64,000 nt of DNA from contig NZ_CP011319.1 of the NCBI RefSeq assembly GCF_001865675.1, positions 3,782,001 through 3,846,000 on the forward strand, in the 5' to 3' direction. Both the position numbers and the translations under genes were made by a program. Under the pieces are notes generated by a model. That model saw nothing but the letters and a program-made list of their open reading frames with translations. It made no database searches and was not told the origin of the DNA. Of this stretch, positions 17,516 through 28,413 are shown one piece after another (position 1 is the first letter of the stretch; every line of letters starts with the position of its first letter). Source of the stretch: Janthinobacterium sp. 1_2014MBL_MicDiv. Lineage in GTDB: Bacteria; Pseudomonadota; Gammaproteobacteria; Burkholderiales; Burkholderiaceae_D.

Positions 17516-17597
17516 ATTCTAAAATAAGACGATCACCGACCAACCAGCAGCGCGCGCCCTGATAGCTGACGCTACAGGCACTTTTAAGAAATCATTC

Positions 17598-19238
17598 ATG
17601 CCTACCATCCAGAACAACCTCGCCCACCTGCCAGCCGACTGGTGGCGCAGCGCCGTCATCTACCAGGTCTATCCACGCAGCTTCCTCGACAGCAATGGCG
17701 ACGGCATCGGCGACTTGCCTGGCATCACCTCGAAACTCGACTACATCGCCGCCCTGGGCGCCGACATTGTCTGGATCTCGCCCTTCTTCACGTCGCCGAT
17801 GAAAGACTTCGGCTACGACGTGGCCGATTTCTGCGACGTCGACCCCATGTTTGGCACCCTGGCCGATTTCGACCGCCTGGTGGCGCGCGCCCATGAACTG
17901 GGCTTGAAAGTGATGATCGACCAGGTGCTGTCGCACTCGTCCGACAACCACCCGTGGTTCGTGGAAAGCCGCTCCAGCCGCGACAACCCGAAAGCCGACT
18001 GGTATGTGTGGGCCGACCAGAAACCCGATGGCACGGTGCCCAACAACTGGCTGTCCGTGTTTGGCGGCTCGGCCTGGCAATGGGAGCCGCGCCGCGGCCA
18101 GTACTATCTGCACGACTTCCTCGCCAGCCAGCCCGACTTGAACTTCCACAACCCGGCCGTGCAGCAGGCGCAGCTGGACAACCTGCGTTTCTGGCTGGAG
18201 CGCGGCGTCGACGGTTTCCGCTTCGACTCCTGCAACTTCCCGTATCACGACCAGCAGCTGCGCAATAATCCGCCCGCCGCGCAGCGCGACGCCAGCAGCG
18301 TGTCGGCCATCAACCCGTACGGCATGCAGTCGCATGTGTACGACAAGACGCAGCCGGAAAACATCGCCTACCTGCAGCGCGTGCGCGCCGTGCTGGACGA
18401 ATATCAAGCCATTTCCATCGGCGAAGTCGGCGACGACAATGCGCTGGCGACCATGGCCGCCTACACCACGGGCGGCGACAAGCTGCACATGGCCTACAGC
18501 TTCAACTTGCTGACGGCGGAGTTTTCGGCAGCGCATATCCGCACGCAGGTCGAAGAGTTCGAGGCCAAAGTGGCCGACGGCTGGGCATCCTGGTCCGTGG
18601 GCAACCACGACAGCGTGCGCGTCATGACGCGCTGGGGCGGCGAGCAGCCGTCGCCATCCTTGGCCAAGGTGGTGCTGGCCGTGCAGGCCGCGCTGAAAGG
18701 CACGCCGTGCCTGTACCAGGGCGACGAGCTGGCCCTGACGGAAGCGGACCTGCCCTTCGAAGCCCTGCAAGACCCGTACGGCATCCCATTCTGGCCCCAG
18801 TTCAAGGGCCGCGATGGCTGCCGCACGCCGATGCCATGGGTAGCCGATGCGCCGCACGGCGGCTTCAGCGAAGCGAAACCCTGGCTGCCCGTGCCGCCCG
18901 AGCACCTGCAGCGCGCCGTCGACGTGGAAGAACGCGACGCCGCCTCGCCGCTGCGTTTCGCGCAAGCCATCCTCGCCTGGCGCCGCACGCAGCCGCAATT
19001 GCTGCGCGGCGAGATCGCCTTCTTCGACGCGCCGGAACCCGTGCTGGCTTTCCGCCGCGACCTGGCAGGTCACCCATCCGTGCTGGCCGCCTTCAACCTG
19101 GGCACGGACGCCGTCACGTTCACCTGGCCAGATGCGGCGCAAGCGGCCGGCCTGGCGGGCCACGGCTTGCCAGGCAACAAACAAGGCAGCCAGATCACCC
19201 TGCCCGCGCATGGCGGCTGGTTCGGCACGCTGGCGTAA
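17598..19238 (+). CDS. alpha-glucosidase, GH13 family
   Basis: The 546-residue protein lacks a signal peptide and begins with WWRSAVIYQVYPRSFLDSNGDG, typical of cytoplasmic GH13 alpha-glucosidases. Catalytic residues are recognisable: nucleophile Asp in GVDGFRFDSCN, acid/base Glu in ISIGEVGDD, and transition-state Asp in SVGNHDSVR. It would split maltose and short maltodextrins imported by the MalEFGK transporter into glucose. Maltose-specific or broader alpha-glucoside activity cannot be distinguished. It heads the operon under the second operator-bearing promoter; a hairpin in the 218-bp gap after it suggests partial termination or mRNA processing before malK. Confidence 0.88.
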   Translation: MPTIQNNLAHLPADWWRSAVIYQVYPRSFLDSNGDGIGDLPGITSKLDYIAALGADIVWISPFFTSPMKDFGYDVADFCDVDPMFGTLADFDRLVARAHELGLKVMIDQVLSHSSDNHPWFVESRSSRDNPKADWYVWADQKPDGTVPNNWLSVFGGSAWQWEPRRGQYYLHDFLASQPDLNFHNPAVQQAQLDNLRFWLERGVDGFRFDSCNFPYHDQQLRNNPPAAQRDASSVSAINPYGMQSHVYDKTQPENIAYLQRVRAVLDEYQAISIGEVGDDNALATMAAYTTGGDKLHMAYSFNLLTAEFSAAHIRTQVEEFEAKVADGWASWSVGNHDSVRVMTRWGGEQPSPSLAKVVLAVQAALKGTPCLYQGDELALTEADLPFEALQDPYGIPFWPQFKGRDGCRTPMPWVADAPHGGFSEAKPWLPVPPEHLQRAVDVEERDAASPLRFAQAILAWRRTQPQLLRGEIAFFDAPEPVLAFRRDLAGHPSVLAAFNLGTDAVTFTWPDAAQAAGLAGHGLPGNKQGSQITLPAHGGWFGTLA

Positions 19239-19280
19239 ATCGCAGGCTTTGGCGGCCATGCCGCCAATTACAATAACGAG

Positions 19281-19298
19281 CCCCGCGCATCAGCGGGG
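19281..19298 (+). other. hairpin between the alpha-glucosidase gene and malK
   Basis: CCCCGC-GCATCA-GCGGGG gives a 6-bp GC stem with no T-tract. A second palindrome, GCTGTGC-GAAT-GCACAGC, lies at 19368-19385. Either may tune expression within the operon. No promoter was recognised in 19239-19456. Confidence 0.45.
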
Positions 19299-19456
19299 AC
19301 GAACAACAGAGTATCAGTGCTTGGCAAGATCGTCGCGGGCGGATGAAAGTTGTGGCTGAGAAGCGCAGCTGTGCGAATGCACAGCGAGCATCGCCAGCCG
19401 CAGATGTCGACGCGCAATAGATTGGGCCAGGCACATTCAGTGAGAATGAGGACGAC

Positions 19457-20542
<1,086 letters not shown>

Positions 20543-20643
20543 CGCCTTGAATTTTGCGGGCCAGGCGCTACAGGCGCCGCCTGGCCTGGTTACATGGGTT
20601 CAGCCTTGATACACACCTCATAAAAATACAACTGGAGATCGAC

Positions 20644-21864
20644 ATGTCCATCACACACCCGAAACGCAGCTTTATCAAAACCACCCTGATCGCCGCCGCC
20701 CTGGCCGGCATCGGCAACCTGGCCGCCGTCGGCATGGCCAATGCGGCCGAAGCGGGCACCCTCCTGATCTGGATCAATGGCGACAAGGGCTACAAGGGCC
20801 TGGCCAAGGTTGGCGAAGAATTCACCAAGAAGACGGGCGTCAAGGTCGTCGTCGAGCACCCGGAAGATGCGCCGAACAAATTCCAGCAGGCGGCCGCCGC
20901 CGGCAAGGGTCCGGACATCTGGATCTGGCCGCATGACCGCATCGGCACCTGGATCGACGCCGGCCTGCTGCAGCCATTGACGCCAAGCAAGGAAGCGCGC
21001 GCCGCCATCCTGCCGCTGGCGTGGAACGCGTTTACGGTCGGCGGCAAGACCTGGGGCTACCCGATGTCGATCGAGGCCGTCGCCCTCGTCTACAACAAGG
21101 ACCTGGTGCCGAATCCGCCGAAAACCTTCGAGGAAATCGCCGCGCTGGACAAGAAACTGACGGGTCAGGGCAAGAAAGCCATCCTGTGGGACTACACCAA
21201 CACCTATTTCACGTGGCCGCTGCTGGGCGCGGGCGGCGGCTTCCCGTTTGAAGTCAAGGGCGACGGCCGCTACGATGCGGCCAAGACGGGCGTCAACAAC
21301 GCCGGTTCGCAGGCGGGCGTGAATGCGCTGATGGCCCTGATCAACAGCGGCGCCATGCCGAAGGGCGCCGGCTACGCCGAGATGGAAGCCGGCTTCAACC
21401 AGGGCAAGATCGCCATGATGATCAACGGTCCATGGTCGTGGGACAATGCGCGCAAGTCGAAGATCAACTTCGGCGTGGCAACGATTCCTACCGTGGCAGG
21501 CAAGACGGCCACGCCGTTCGTGGGCGTGCTGGGCGCGATGATTTCGAAAGCCAGCCCGAACAAGGACCTGGCGACGGAATTCCTGGAAAACCAGATGCTG
21601 CAGATCAATGGCCTGAAAACCATCAATGCCGACGTCCCGCTGGGCACGCCAGCGAACAAGGTGCTGTTCGCGGAGTTGAAATCGAACCCGAACATCCAGG
21701 CCACGATGGAAAGCGCGCAGGCGGGCCGCCCGATGCCGAACAACCCGGAAATGGGCCGCTTCTGGTCATCGATGCAATCGGCGCTGGAAAACATCACGCA
21801 GGGCCGCCAGAGCACCAAGGAAGGCCTGGACGCGGCGGCGAAGCGGATCACGACCGCCAATTAA
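20644..21864 (+). CDS. malE: maltose/maltodextrin-binding protein MalE
   Basis: A 406-residue periplasmic binding protein. Its signal peptide ends at about residue 36 (GMANAAEA) and its mature start GTLLIWINGDKGYKGLAKVGE closely follows enteric MalE. Further MalE-like segments are PDIWIWPHDRIG and MINGPWSWDN. It would deliver maltose and maltodextrins to MalFG. ATG 20644 is chosen because GGAG precedes it and the signal peptide begins there; the frame is open to 20554. A REP-like repeat follows the gene within the operon. Confidence 0.92.
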   Translation: MSITHPKRSFIKTTLIAAALAGIGNLAAVGMANAAEAGTLLIWINGDKGYKGLAKVGEEFTKKTGVKVVVEHPEDAPNKFQQAAAAGKGPDIWIWPHDRIGTWIDAGLLQPLTPSKEARAAILPLAWNAFTVGGKTWGYPMSIEAVALVYNKDLVPNPPKTFEEIAALDKKLTGQGKKAILWDYTNTYFTWPLLGAGGGFPFEVKGDGRYDAAKTGVNNAGSQAGVNALMALINSGAMPKGAGYAEMEAGFNQGKIAMMINGPWSWDNARKSKINFGVATIPTVAGKTATPFVGVLGAMISKASPNKDLATEFLENQMLQINGLKTINADVPLGTPANKVLFAELKSNPNIQATMESAQAGRPMPNNPEMGRFWSSMQSALENITQGRQSTKEGLDAAAKRITTAN

Positions 21865-21873
21865 GCAGGTCAA

Positions 21874-21970
21874 GGCGTAGGTCGGATTAGGCCCGAAGGG
21901 CCGTAATCCGACACCAGCAGCCAACAATGTTGTCGGATTACGCAGCATAGCCGCCAATCCGACCTACGCC
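21874..21970. repeat. REP-like inverted repeat, copy 1
   Basis: GGCGTAGGTCGGATT and AATCCGACCTACGCC are perfect 15-bp arms about 65 bp apart, with internal TAATCCGACA and TGTCGGATTA forming an inner dyad. Related copies occur at 30951-31041 and 63895-63983. It lies between malE and malF, where such a structure could stabilise the upstream malE message and lower malFG expression. Confidence 0.85.
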
Positions 21971-22005
21971 ATCTCGTATCACTCCATCTTCACAGGTATC
22001 CCATC

Positions 22006-23517
22006 GTGCGCAAGTTTATCGGCCCTACGGTATTGACCATCAGCATGGCGCTGGGTCTGTATCTGCTCTTCATGTTGTACATCTCCGGCCAGACCATGCT
22101 GGCCGCCGTCTTCCTCGGCTTGCTGACCCTGACGACGTTCGTCTTCACGTCGCCGCGCGCCTACGCCTACCGCTACCTGTTTCCCGGCATCACGGCGGTG
22201 ATCGTCTTCGTGCTGCTGCCGCTCGTGTACACGGTGTCGATCGGCTTTACCAATTTCAGCTCGCGCAACCTGCTCACCTATGAACGGGCCACGCAATACC
22301 TGCTCGACGAGACGCAGCGCGTGGAAAGCACCGGCTATGCGCTGACCGTGCATCGCGAAGACAAGGAATACCGGCTGCGCCTGGAAAGCCCGGACACGGG
22401 CGAAGTGCTCTTGACGCCGCCGCTGGCCCTGAAGAGCGCCGTGCCCCTGAAAGTGGAAGTGGCGCCGCTCGATCCCGTGCAGGCGCCCGTGCTGGCTGCG
22501 CCGCTGCCCATCAAGGACATCATCGCCCTGCAAAAGGACTTGAAGCTGCTGACCCTGGTCATGCCGAACAGGATAGAGCTGCGCATGGTGGGCTTGCGCG
22601 AATTCGGCCCCGTCGCGCACGTCTACAAGCAATTGCCGGACAAGACCCTGAAGAAGATCGCCACGGGCGAACTGGTCAAGCCGAACTTCAAGACAGGGTT
22701 CTACGAAATGCCGGACGGCACGAAACTGGAACCGGGTTTCAAGGTCAACGTCGGTTTCGCCAATTTCGTGAAAATCTTCTCCGATGAAGCCTTCCGCGGT
22801 CCCTTCCTGCGCATTTTCGTCTGGACCATCGTCTTCGCCCTGATCAGCGTGGCCACCACGACGGGCCTGGGCATGGTCTTGGCCGTCCTGCTGAACTGGG
22901 ATGCGCTGCGCTTCCGCGGCCTGTACCGCACCCTGCTGTTCCTGCCGTACGCCGTGCCCGGCTTCATTTCCATCCTCGTCTTCAAGGGCTTGTTCAACAA
23001 CAACTTTGGCGAAATCAACCTCGTGCTCGACGCCCTGTTCGGCATCAAGCCCGCCTGGTTTTCGGACACCACGCTGGCCAAGGCGATGATCCTGATCGTC
23101 AATACCTGGCTCGGCTACCCCTACATGATGGTGGTGTGCATGGGCCTGATCAAGGCGATTCCGTCGGACCTGTACGAAGCCTCGGCCCTGGCCGGCGCGG
23201 GACCGCTGACGAATTTCTTCAAGATCACCCTGCCGCTGATCATCAAGCCGCTGACGCCGCTGATGGTGGCCAGCCTGGGCTTCAATTTCAACAACTTCGT
23301 ACTGATCAGCTTGCTGACGGGCGGGCGTCCCGATTTCCTCGACACGACCCTGCCGGCCGGCACGACGGACTTGCTGGTGTCGTATACCTACCGCATCGCG
23401 TTCGAGGATTCGGGCCAGAACTTCGGCCTGGCCGCCGCCATCTCGACCCTGATCTTCTTCCTCGTGGCCGCGATTTCGCTGGTCAACATGCGCCTGACGC
23501 GCATGAACAAAGCATAA
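22006..23517 (+). CDS. malF: maltose ABC importer permease MalF
   Basis: This 503-residue inner-membrane permease has N-terminal membrane helices, a large extracytoplasmic domain (about residues 85-245) typical of MalF P2, then six helices. The EAA loop is visible as YEASALAGAGPLTNFFKITLPLI. The start is GTG at 22006; no in-frame ATG lies near by and the ribosome binding site is weak (AGG about 10 bp upstream). MalF pairs with MalG and is driven by MalK. The 141-bp gap after malE holds a REP-like element. Confidence 0.9.
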   Translation: MRKFIGPTVLTISMALGLYLLFMLYISGQTMLAAVFLGLLTLTTFVFTSPRAYAYRYLFPGITAVIVFVLLPLVYTVSIGFTNFSSRNLLTYERATQYLLDETQRVESTGYALTVHREDKEYRLRLESPDTGEVLLTPPLALKSAVPLKVEVAPLDPVQAPVLAAPLPIKDIIALQKDLKLLTLVMPNRIELRMVGLREFGPVAHVYKQLPDKTLKKIATGELVKPNFKTGFYEMPDGTKLEPGFKVNVGFANFVKIFSDEAFRGPFLRIFVWTIVFALISVATTTGLGMVLAVLLNWDALRFRGLYRTLLFLPYAVPGFISILVFKGLFNNNFGEINLVLDALFGIKPAWFSDTTLAKAMILIVNTWLGYPYMMVVCMGLIKAIPSDLYEASALAGAGPLTNFFKITLPLIIKPLTPLMVASLGFNFNNFVLISLLTGGRPDFLDTTLPAGTTDLLVSYTYRIAFEDSGQNFGLAAAISTLIFFLVAAISLVNMRLTRMNKA

Positions 23518-23527
23518 AGGACAGACC

Positions 23528-24418
23528 ATGGCTATCGTTGTCGACCGTTCCAACCGCTGGCGCATCCTGGCGGCCCATGCCGCCGTGATCGCGCTGATCG
23601 CGCTGGTGATGTTCCCCTTCCTGATGATACTGTCGATTTCGCTGCGGCCCGGCAATTTCGCCTCGGGCAGCCTGATTCCGCCCGAAATCAGCTTCGAACA
23701 CTGGCGCCTGGCGCTGGGCATGTCTTACCAGGCGGCCAACGGCGCCCTGGTCGAGCCGGACTTCCCCGTGCTGCTGTGGCTATGGAATTCCATCAAGGTG
23801 GCCACCATGAGCGCCACCGTCACCGTGCTGCTGTCGACCACCTGCGCGTATGCGTTCGCGCGCATGCAGTTCCGCTTCAAGTCGCAGACCCTGTCCGCGC
23901 TGATGCTGCTGCAGATGTTTCCCGCCGTGCTGGCCCTGGTGGCCATCTACGCCATCTTCGACTTGCTGGGCAGCTATGTGCCGTGGCTGGGCATCGACCA
24001 CCACGGCAGCCTGGTGCTGGCCTACACGGGCGGCATCGCCATGCATATCTGGACCATCAAGGGCTATTACCAGACCATCCCCATCGAAATCGAGGAAGCG
24101 GCCAAGGTCGACGGCGCCACGCAGTGGCAAGCCTTCGTCTACGTGCTGCTGCCGATGACGGTGCCCATTCTGATGGTGGTGTTCCTGCTGTCCTTCATCG
24201 GCGCCATCATCGAATACCCGATCGCTTCCGTGCTGCTGCACGAACAGAACAACCTGACCCTGGCCGTCGGCTCGAAACTGTTCCTGTACGAGCAAAAATA
24301 CCTGTGGGGCGACTTCGCGGCGGCGGCCATCCTGTCCGGCTTGCCGATCACGGCCGTCTTCCTGCTGGCGCAAAAATGGATGATCTCCGGCCTGACGGCT
24401 GGCGGCGTGAAGGGCTGA
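23528..24418 (+). CDS. malG: maltose ABC importer permease MalG
   Basis: The 296-residue permease has six predicted membrane helices and the EAA loop IEEAAKVDGATQWQAFVYVLLP. It begins 10 bp after malF behind an AAGGA ribosome binding site and ends one base before the next ATG. Together with MalF it forms the transmembrane channel for maltose import. Confidence 0.92.
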   Translation: MAIVVDRSNRWRILAAHAAVIALIALVMFPFLMILSISLRPGNFASGSLIPPEISFEHWRLALGMSYQAANGALVEPDFPVLLWLWNSIKVATMSATVTVLLSTTCAYAFARMQFRFKSQTLSALMLLQMFPAVLALVAIYAIFDLLGSYVPWLGIDHHGSLVLAYTGGIAMHIWTIKGYYQTIPIEIEEAAKVDGATQWQAFVYVLLPMTVPILMVVFLLSFIGAIIEYPIASVLLHEQNNLTLAVGSKLFLYEQKYLWGDFAAAAILSGLPITAVFLLAQKWMISGLTAGGVKG

Positions 24419-24419
24419 C

Positions 24420-26075
24420 ATGCGGCGCACCCTGACTACGCTGGCCGCCCTGCTTGTGTGCGCTTCGGCGCAGGCAGGGAAGCAGGTTTCAGCAACATTC
24501 TCCGACAACCCCATCGTCTATTTTGCCGTGACGGACCGTTTCGCCAACGGCAATCCCGGCAACGACCACAGCTATGGCCGCGCCGCCGACCCCGAGGGCG
24601 GCAATATCGGCAGCTTTCACGGCGGCGACATCGCCGGCATCACGCAGCAGCTGAAGGCCGGCTATTTTCAAGCACTGGGCATCAACGCCCTGTGGATCAC
24701 GGCGCCCTACGAACAGATCCACGGCTGGGTCGTGGGCGGCAAGCAGCAATTCCGGCACTATGCCTACCATGGCTACTGGGCCCTCGACTACACCACCATG
24801 GACGCCAACATGGGCACGCGCGAGGAATTGCGCGAGATGATAGCCACGGCGCACGCGCAAGGCATCCGCGTGCTGTTCGACGTCGTGCTCAATCATCCAG
24901 GCTACGCGGACCTGCGCACCCTGGCGCAGTACAAGGTGCCCGTGCTGTGGCCCGGCCACGAAACAGCCACCTTGCGCGATTATCACAGCTACCTCGACTA
25001 CAACAACTTCGAATTCAGGCAATGGTGGGGCCCGGACTGGGTGCGCGCCGGCCTGCCCGGCTATCCCGACGGCGGCCAGGACGATTTCACCATGCAGCTG
25101 GCCTACCTGCCCGATTTCCGCACGGAGAGCGGCAAGGCCGTGGGCCTGCCGCCGATTTTGCAACGCAAGGCGGATACGCGCGCCGTGGCCCTGCCCGGCG
25201 CCAGCGTGCGCGACTACCTCGTCCACTGGCTGGCCGACTGGGTGCGCGAATTCGGCGTCGACGGCTTTCGCGCCGACACCGTCAAGCACGTGGAGCCGGC
25301 CAGCTGGCTGGCCCTGCGCGCGGCCGCCACCGATGCGCTGGCCGACTGGAAGGCGCGCCACCCTGAACAGAAGATCGACGACGCGCCGTTCTGGATGACG
25401 GGCGAAGCGTGGGGCCATGGTCCCGAGCGCAGCGGCTGGCACGACGCGGGTTTCGACTCGATGATCAATTTCGACTTTCAACACCGCGCCGGCGGCGACT
25501 GGAAAACGCTCGATGGCGTCTACCGCCAGTATGCGACCTTGCTGGGCAAGCGCATAGGCAATGAACCCCGCCACGACATCCTGTCGTACATCTCGTCGCA
25601 CGACACCAGCCTGTTCCCGCGCGAGCAGTTGAAACACGGCTTGTCCGCCCTGCTGCTGGCGCCCGGCGGCGTGCAGCTGTTCTACGGCGATGAAAGCGGC
25701 CGCCAGCCTGGCGCGGCGCCCATCGGCGACGAACAGCAGGCGACGCGGTCAAGCATGAACTGGACTTCGCCCGATGCGGCCACCCTGGCGCATGCGCGCA
25801 AGCTGGGCCAGTTCCGTTTGCGCCATCCGGCGCTGGCGCGCGGCGAACACCGCTTCATCAACGACAAGCCATACGCGTTCGCCCGCGTGACGCAGGACGA
25901 TGCCGTCATCGCCGTGCCGGAGGCGCAAGGCGCCATCGACCTGAAGGTGCACGGCGTGTTCGCCGACGGCGCCCCGCTGCGCGACGCTTACACCAATCAA
26001 ACCTACATCGTCAAAGATGGCGCCGTCGCGGTGAACGCGGGCGGCACCGTCCTGCTGGAGAAAACTGCACCATGA
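24420..26075 (+). CDS. exported alpha-amylase, GH13 (MalS-like role)
   Basis: The 551-residue protein has a signal peptide (about residues 1-19, LVCASAQA) and a GH13 barrel. IVYFAVTDRFANGNPGND is the first conserved region, DVVLNHPG the second, Asp of GVDGFRADTVKH the nucleophile, Glu of WMTGEAWG the acid/base and Asp of ISSHDTS the third acid. Location and context suggest a periplasmic amylase trimming maltodextrins for uptake, as MalS does. It starts 1 bp after the malG stop and its own stop overlaps the next gene, so it is part of the mal operon. Product specificity is unknown. Confidence 0.85.
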   Translation: MRRTLTTLAALLVCASAQAGKQVSATFSDNPIVYFAVTDRFANGNPGNDHSYGRAADPEGGNIGSFHGGDIAGITQQLKAGYFQALGINALWITAPYEQIHGWVVGGKQQFRHYAYHGYWALDYTTMDANMGTREELREMIATAHAQGIRVLFDVVLNHPGYADLRTLAQYKVPVLWPGHETATLRDYHSYLDYNNFEFRQWWGPDWVRAGLPGYPDGGQDDFTMQLAYLPDFRTESGKAVGLPPILQRKADTRAVALPGASVRDYLVHWLADWVREFGVDGFRADTVKHVEPASWLALRAAATDALADWKARHPEQKIDDAPFWMTGEAWGHGPERSGWHDAGFDSMINFDFQHRAGGDWKTLDGVYRQYATLLGKRIGNEPRHDILSYISSHDTSLFPREQLKHGLSALLLAPGGVQLFYGDESGRQPGAAPIGDEQQATRSSMNWTSPDAATLAHARKLGQFRLRHPALARGEHRFINDKPYAFARVTQDDAVIAVPEAQGAIDLKVHGVFADGAPLRDAYTNQTYIVKDGAVAVNAGGTVLLEKTAP

Positions 26076-26983
26076 GTACCTACGATATCTTAGTGGTCGG
26101 CGGCGCCGGCATCGACACCATCGTGCGCGTCCCCGACCTGCAACTGCCGGTGGCCGATTCCGTGCACGTGCCGCCCATCCTCGACTACGTGGCGCACACG
26201 GGCAATGGCGTGGCGCTCGGCTGCCACGCGCTGGGCTTGCGCTGCAAGTTCATCGATTTCATCGGCGACGATGCGCAGGGCGCGGCCATCCTGCAGCGTT
26301 ACAAGGCGGCCAAGCTCGATTTCTCGCACATCATCGAGCCGTCCGGCACGCGGCGCAGCGTCAACCTGGTCGACCCGCAAGGGCGCCGGATGTCGCTGTA
26401 CGACGGCCGCCACCCGGAAGGCGTGCGCATGCCCGCCGCGTTTTACCTGCCCTACCTGGGCCCCGCGCGCCACGCGCACTTTTCCATCATGGGCTGGGTG
26501 GCCGATCTGTTTGACGACGCGCGCGTGTGCGGCACCACCGTGTCGACCGATTTGCACGACTGGGATGGCGTCAACCCGCACCATCAGGTCTTTGCCCTGC
26601 GCGCCGACCTGGTCTTCCTCAGCACGGCCGCGCTGGGCGCGCGCGCGGAATCCGTCATGCGCGGGATTGTCTCGGCCGGCCGCGCGCAGGCCGTGATCGC
26701 CATGGCGGGCGCCGATGGCGCCTACCTGCTGGAGCGCGGCAGCGACGAGGTGCGCCACTTCCCGTGCGCGCAACTGGACTTGCCCGTGATCGACACGAAT
26801 GGCGCCGGCGACTCGTTCGTCGCCGCCTTCCTGCAGGCGTGGCTCGATGGTGCGGGCATGGACGCCGCCATGCGCCGTGGCGCCATCGCCGGCGCGTTTG
26901 CCTGCGCCCAGCATGGCACGCATGAACGTTTCATCGGACTGGCGGAGCTGCATGACTTATATCAAGACCGCACTAGCTTATGA
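26072..26983 (+). CDS. PfkB-family carbohydrate kinase
   Basis: The 303-residue protein has the PfkB/ribokinase fold: ILVVGGAGIDTIVRVPDL near the N-terminus, a glycine-rich GNGVALG segment, and the C-terminal signature DTNGAGDSFVAAFL with the catalytic Asp. Its ATG overlaps the amylase stop (ATGA), so it is translationally coupled as last gene of the mal operon. It could phosphorylate the glucose released by the glucosidase, or another sugar; no ROK or Glk glucokinase is nearby. Specificity is inferred from context only. Confidence 0.75.
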   Translation: MSTYDILVVGGAGIDTIVRVPDLQLPVADSVHVPPILDYVAHTGNGVALGCHALGLRCKFIDFIGDDAQGAAILQRYKAAKLDFSHIIEPSGTRRSVNLVDPQGRRMSLYDGRHPEGVRMPAAFYLPYLGPARHAHFSIMGWVADLFDDARVCGTTVSTDLHDWDGVNPHHQVFALRADLVFLSTAALGARAESVMRGIVSAGRAQAVIAMAGADGAYLLERGSDEVRHFPCAQLDLPVIDTNGAGDSFVAAFLQAWLDGAGMDAAMRRGAIAGAFACAQHGTHERFIGLAELHDLYQDRTSL

Positions 26984-26992
26984 CTTAATATT

Positions 26993-27013
26993 CTATCAAG
27001 CGTGATAGCTTGG
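26993..27013. other. small overlapping dyads upstream of metY
   Basis: CTATCA-AGCG-TGATAG and CAAGC-GTGATA-GCTTG overlap here. They could be a weak hairpin ending the mal operon or an operator for metY. No known riboswitch fold was recognised. Confidence 0.3.
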
Positions 27014-27077
27014 CAAGTGGCTCATGGCACAATGGCTGCGGATTTCACCACCGCATACCATAGCAACCGGAGACACC

Positions 27078-28364
27078 ATGAGAATCGAAACCCTGGCCGT
27101 GCATGCCGGCTACACCCCAGACCCCACCACCAAGGCGGCCGCCGTTCCCATCTACCAGACGGTGGCCTACGCCTTCGACAACGCCCAGCATGGCGCCGAC
27201 CTGTTCGACCTGAAGGTGGCCGGCAATATCTACACGCGCATCATGAACCCGACGCAGGACGTGCTGGAAAAGCGGGTCGCGGCGCTGGAAGGCGGCGTGG
27301 CCGCGCTGGCCGTCGCTTCGGGCATGGCGGCCATTACCTACGCGATCCAGACCATCGCCGAAGCGGGCGACAATTTCATCTCCGCCAGCCAGCTGTATGG
27401 CGGCACCTACAATCTGTTTGCCCACACCCTGCCGCAGATCGGCATCGAGGTGCGCTTCGCCGATGCGCGCCAGCCCGAGACCTTCGCCGCGCTGATCGAC
27501 GCGCGCACCAAGGCCATCTTCTGCGAATCGATCGGCAACCCGCTGGGCAACGTCACCGATGTGGCCAAGCTGGCCGAGATCGCGCACGCGCACGGCATCC
27601 CGCTGATCGTCGATAACACGGTGCCCAGCCCCTACCTGTTCCGTCCCATCGAGCATGGCGCCGACATCGTCGTCCACTCGCTGACCAAATACCTGGGCGG
27701 CCACGGCACCACCGTGGGCGGCGCCATCGTCGACAGCGGCAAGTTCCCGTGGGCCGAACACAAGGAGCGCTACAAGCGCCTGAACGAGCCGGACGTGTCC
27801 TACCACGGCGTCGTCTACACGGAAGCGTTCGGCCCCGCCGCCTTCATCGGCCGCGCGCGCGTCGTCCCGCTGCGCAATATGGGCGCCGCCATCTCGCCGC
27901 TGAGCGCCTTCCAGCTGATCCAGGGCATCGAGACGCTGGCCCTGCGCATGGACCGCATCTGCGACAACACCCTGGCCCTGGCCAGGCACCTGAAAAACCA
28001 TCCGAAAGTCGCGTGGGTCAATTACGCGGGCCTGGAAGACCACCCTGACCACGCGCTGGTGAAGAAATACATGCACGGCCGCGCCTCGGGCATCCTGTCC
28101 TTCGGCCTGAAGCTGGCAACTGGTGAAGACCCACGCGCGGCCGGCGCCCGCGTGCTCGACGCCCTGCAGCTGTTCACGCGCCTGGTCAACATCGGCGACG
28201 CCAAGTCGCTGGCCACGCACCCGGCCTCCACCACGCACCGCCAGCTCAATCCCGAAGAACTGGCCAAGGCGGGCGTCTCGGAAGACATGCTGCGCCTGTC
28301 CGTCGGCATCGAGCATATCGACGACTTGCGCGAAGACCTGGAGCAGGCCTTGAACGCGGCCTGA
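27078..28364 (+). CDS. metY: O-acetylhomoserine aminocarboxypropyltransferase (sulfhydrylase)
   Basis: A 428-residue enzyme of the Cys/Met metabolism PLP family. Its length and the opening RIETLAVHAGYTPDPTTKA fit MetY. The PLP-binding Lys is in VVHSLTKYLGGHGTTVGG, and LASGMAA-like and ESIGNPLGNVTD regions match the fold. It makes homocysteine from O-acetylhomoserine and sulfide in the cytoplasm. ATG 27078 is preceded by CCGGAGACACC, a good ribosome binding site; the frame opens further left without support. Confidence 0.88.
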   Translation: MRIETLAVHAGYTPDPTTKAAAVPIYQTVAYAFDNAQHGADLFDLKVAGNIYTRIMNPTQDVLEKRVAALEGGVAALAVASGMAAITYAIQTIAEAGDNFISASQLYGGTYNLFAHTLPQIGIEVRFADARQPETFAALIDARTKAIFCESIGNPLGNVTDVAKLAEIAHAHGIPLIVDNTVPSPYLFRPIEHGADIVVHSLTKYLGGHGTTVGGAIVDSGKFPWAEHKERYKRLNEPDVSYHGVVYTEAFGPAAFIGRARVVPLRNMGAAISPLSAFQLIQGIETLALRMDRICDNTLALARHLKNHPKVAWVNYAGLEDHPDHALVKKYMHGRASGILSFGLKLATGEDPRAAGARVLDALQLFTRLVNIGDAKSLATHPASTTHRQLNPEELAKAGVSEDMLRLSVGIEHIDDLREDLEQALNAA

Positions 28365-28413
28365 GACCCTTTTTCAAGCCGCAGCGAGGGGAGTTCATGC
28401 CATAATCGGCCGC

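Noticed and set aside
19368..19385. CTG-N10-CAG palindrome resembling a LexA box
   Set aside because: It is within the mal operon with no promoter or SOS gene next to it, so a hairpin is more likely.
26990..27077. Possible methionine riboswitch upstream of metY
   Set aside because: The region is short and shows only small dyads. No SAM or SAH riboswitch core was recognised.
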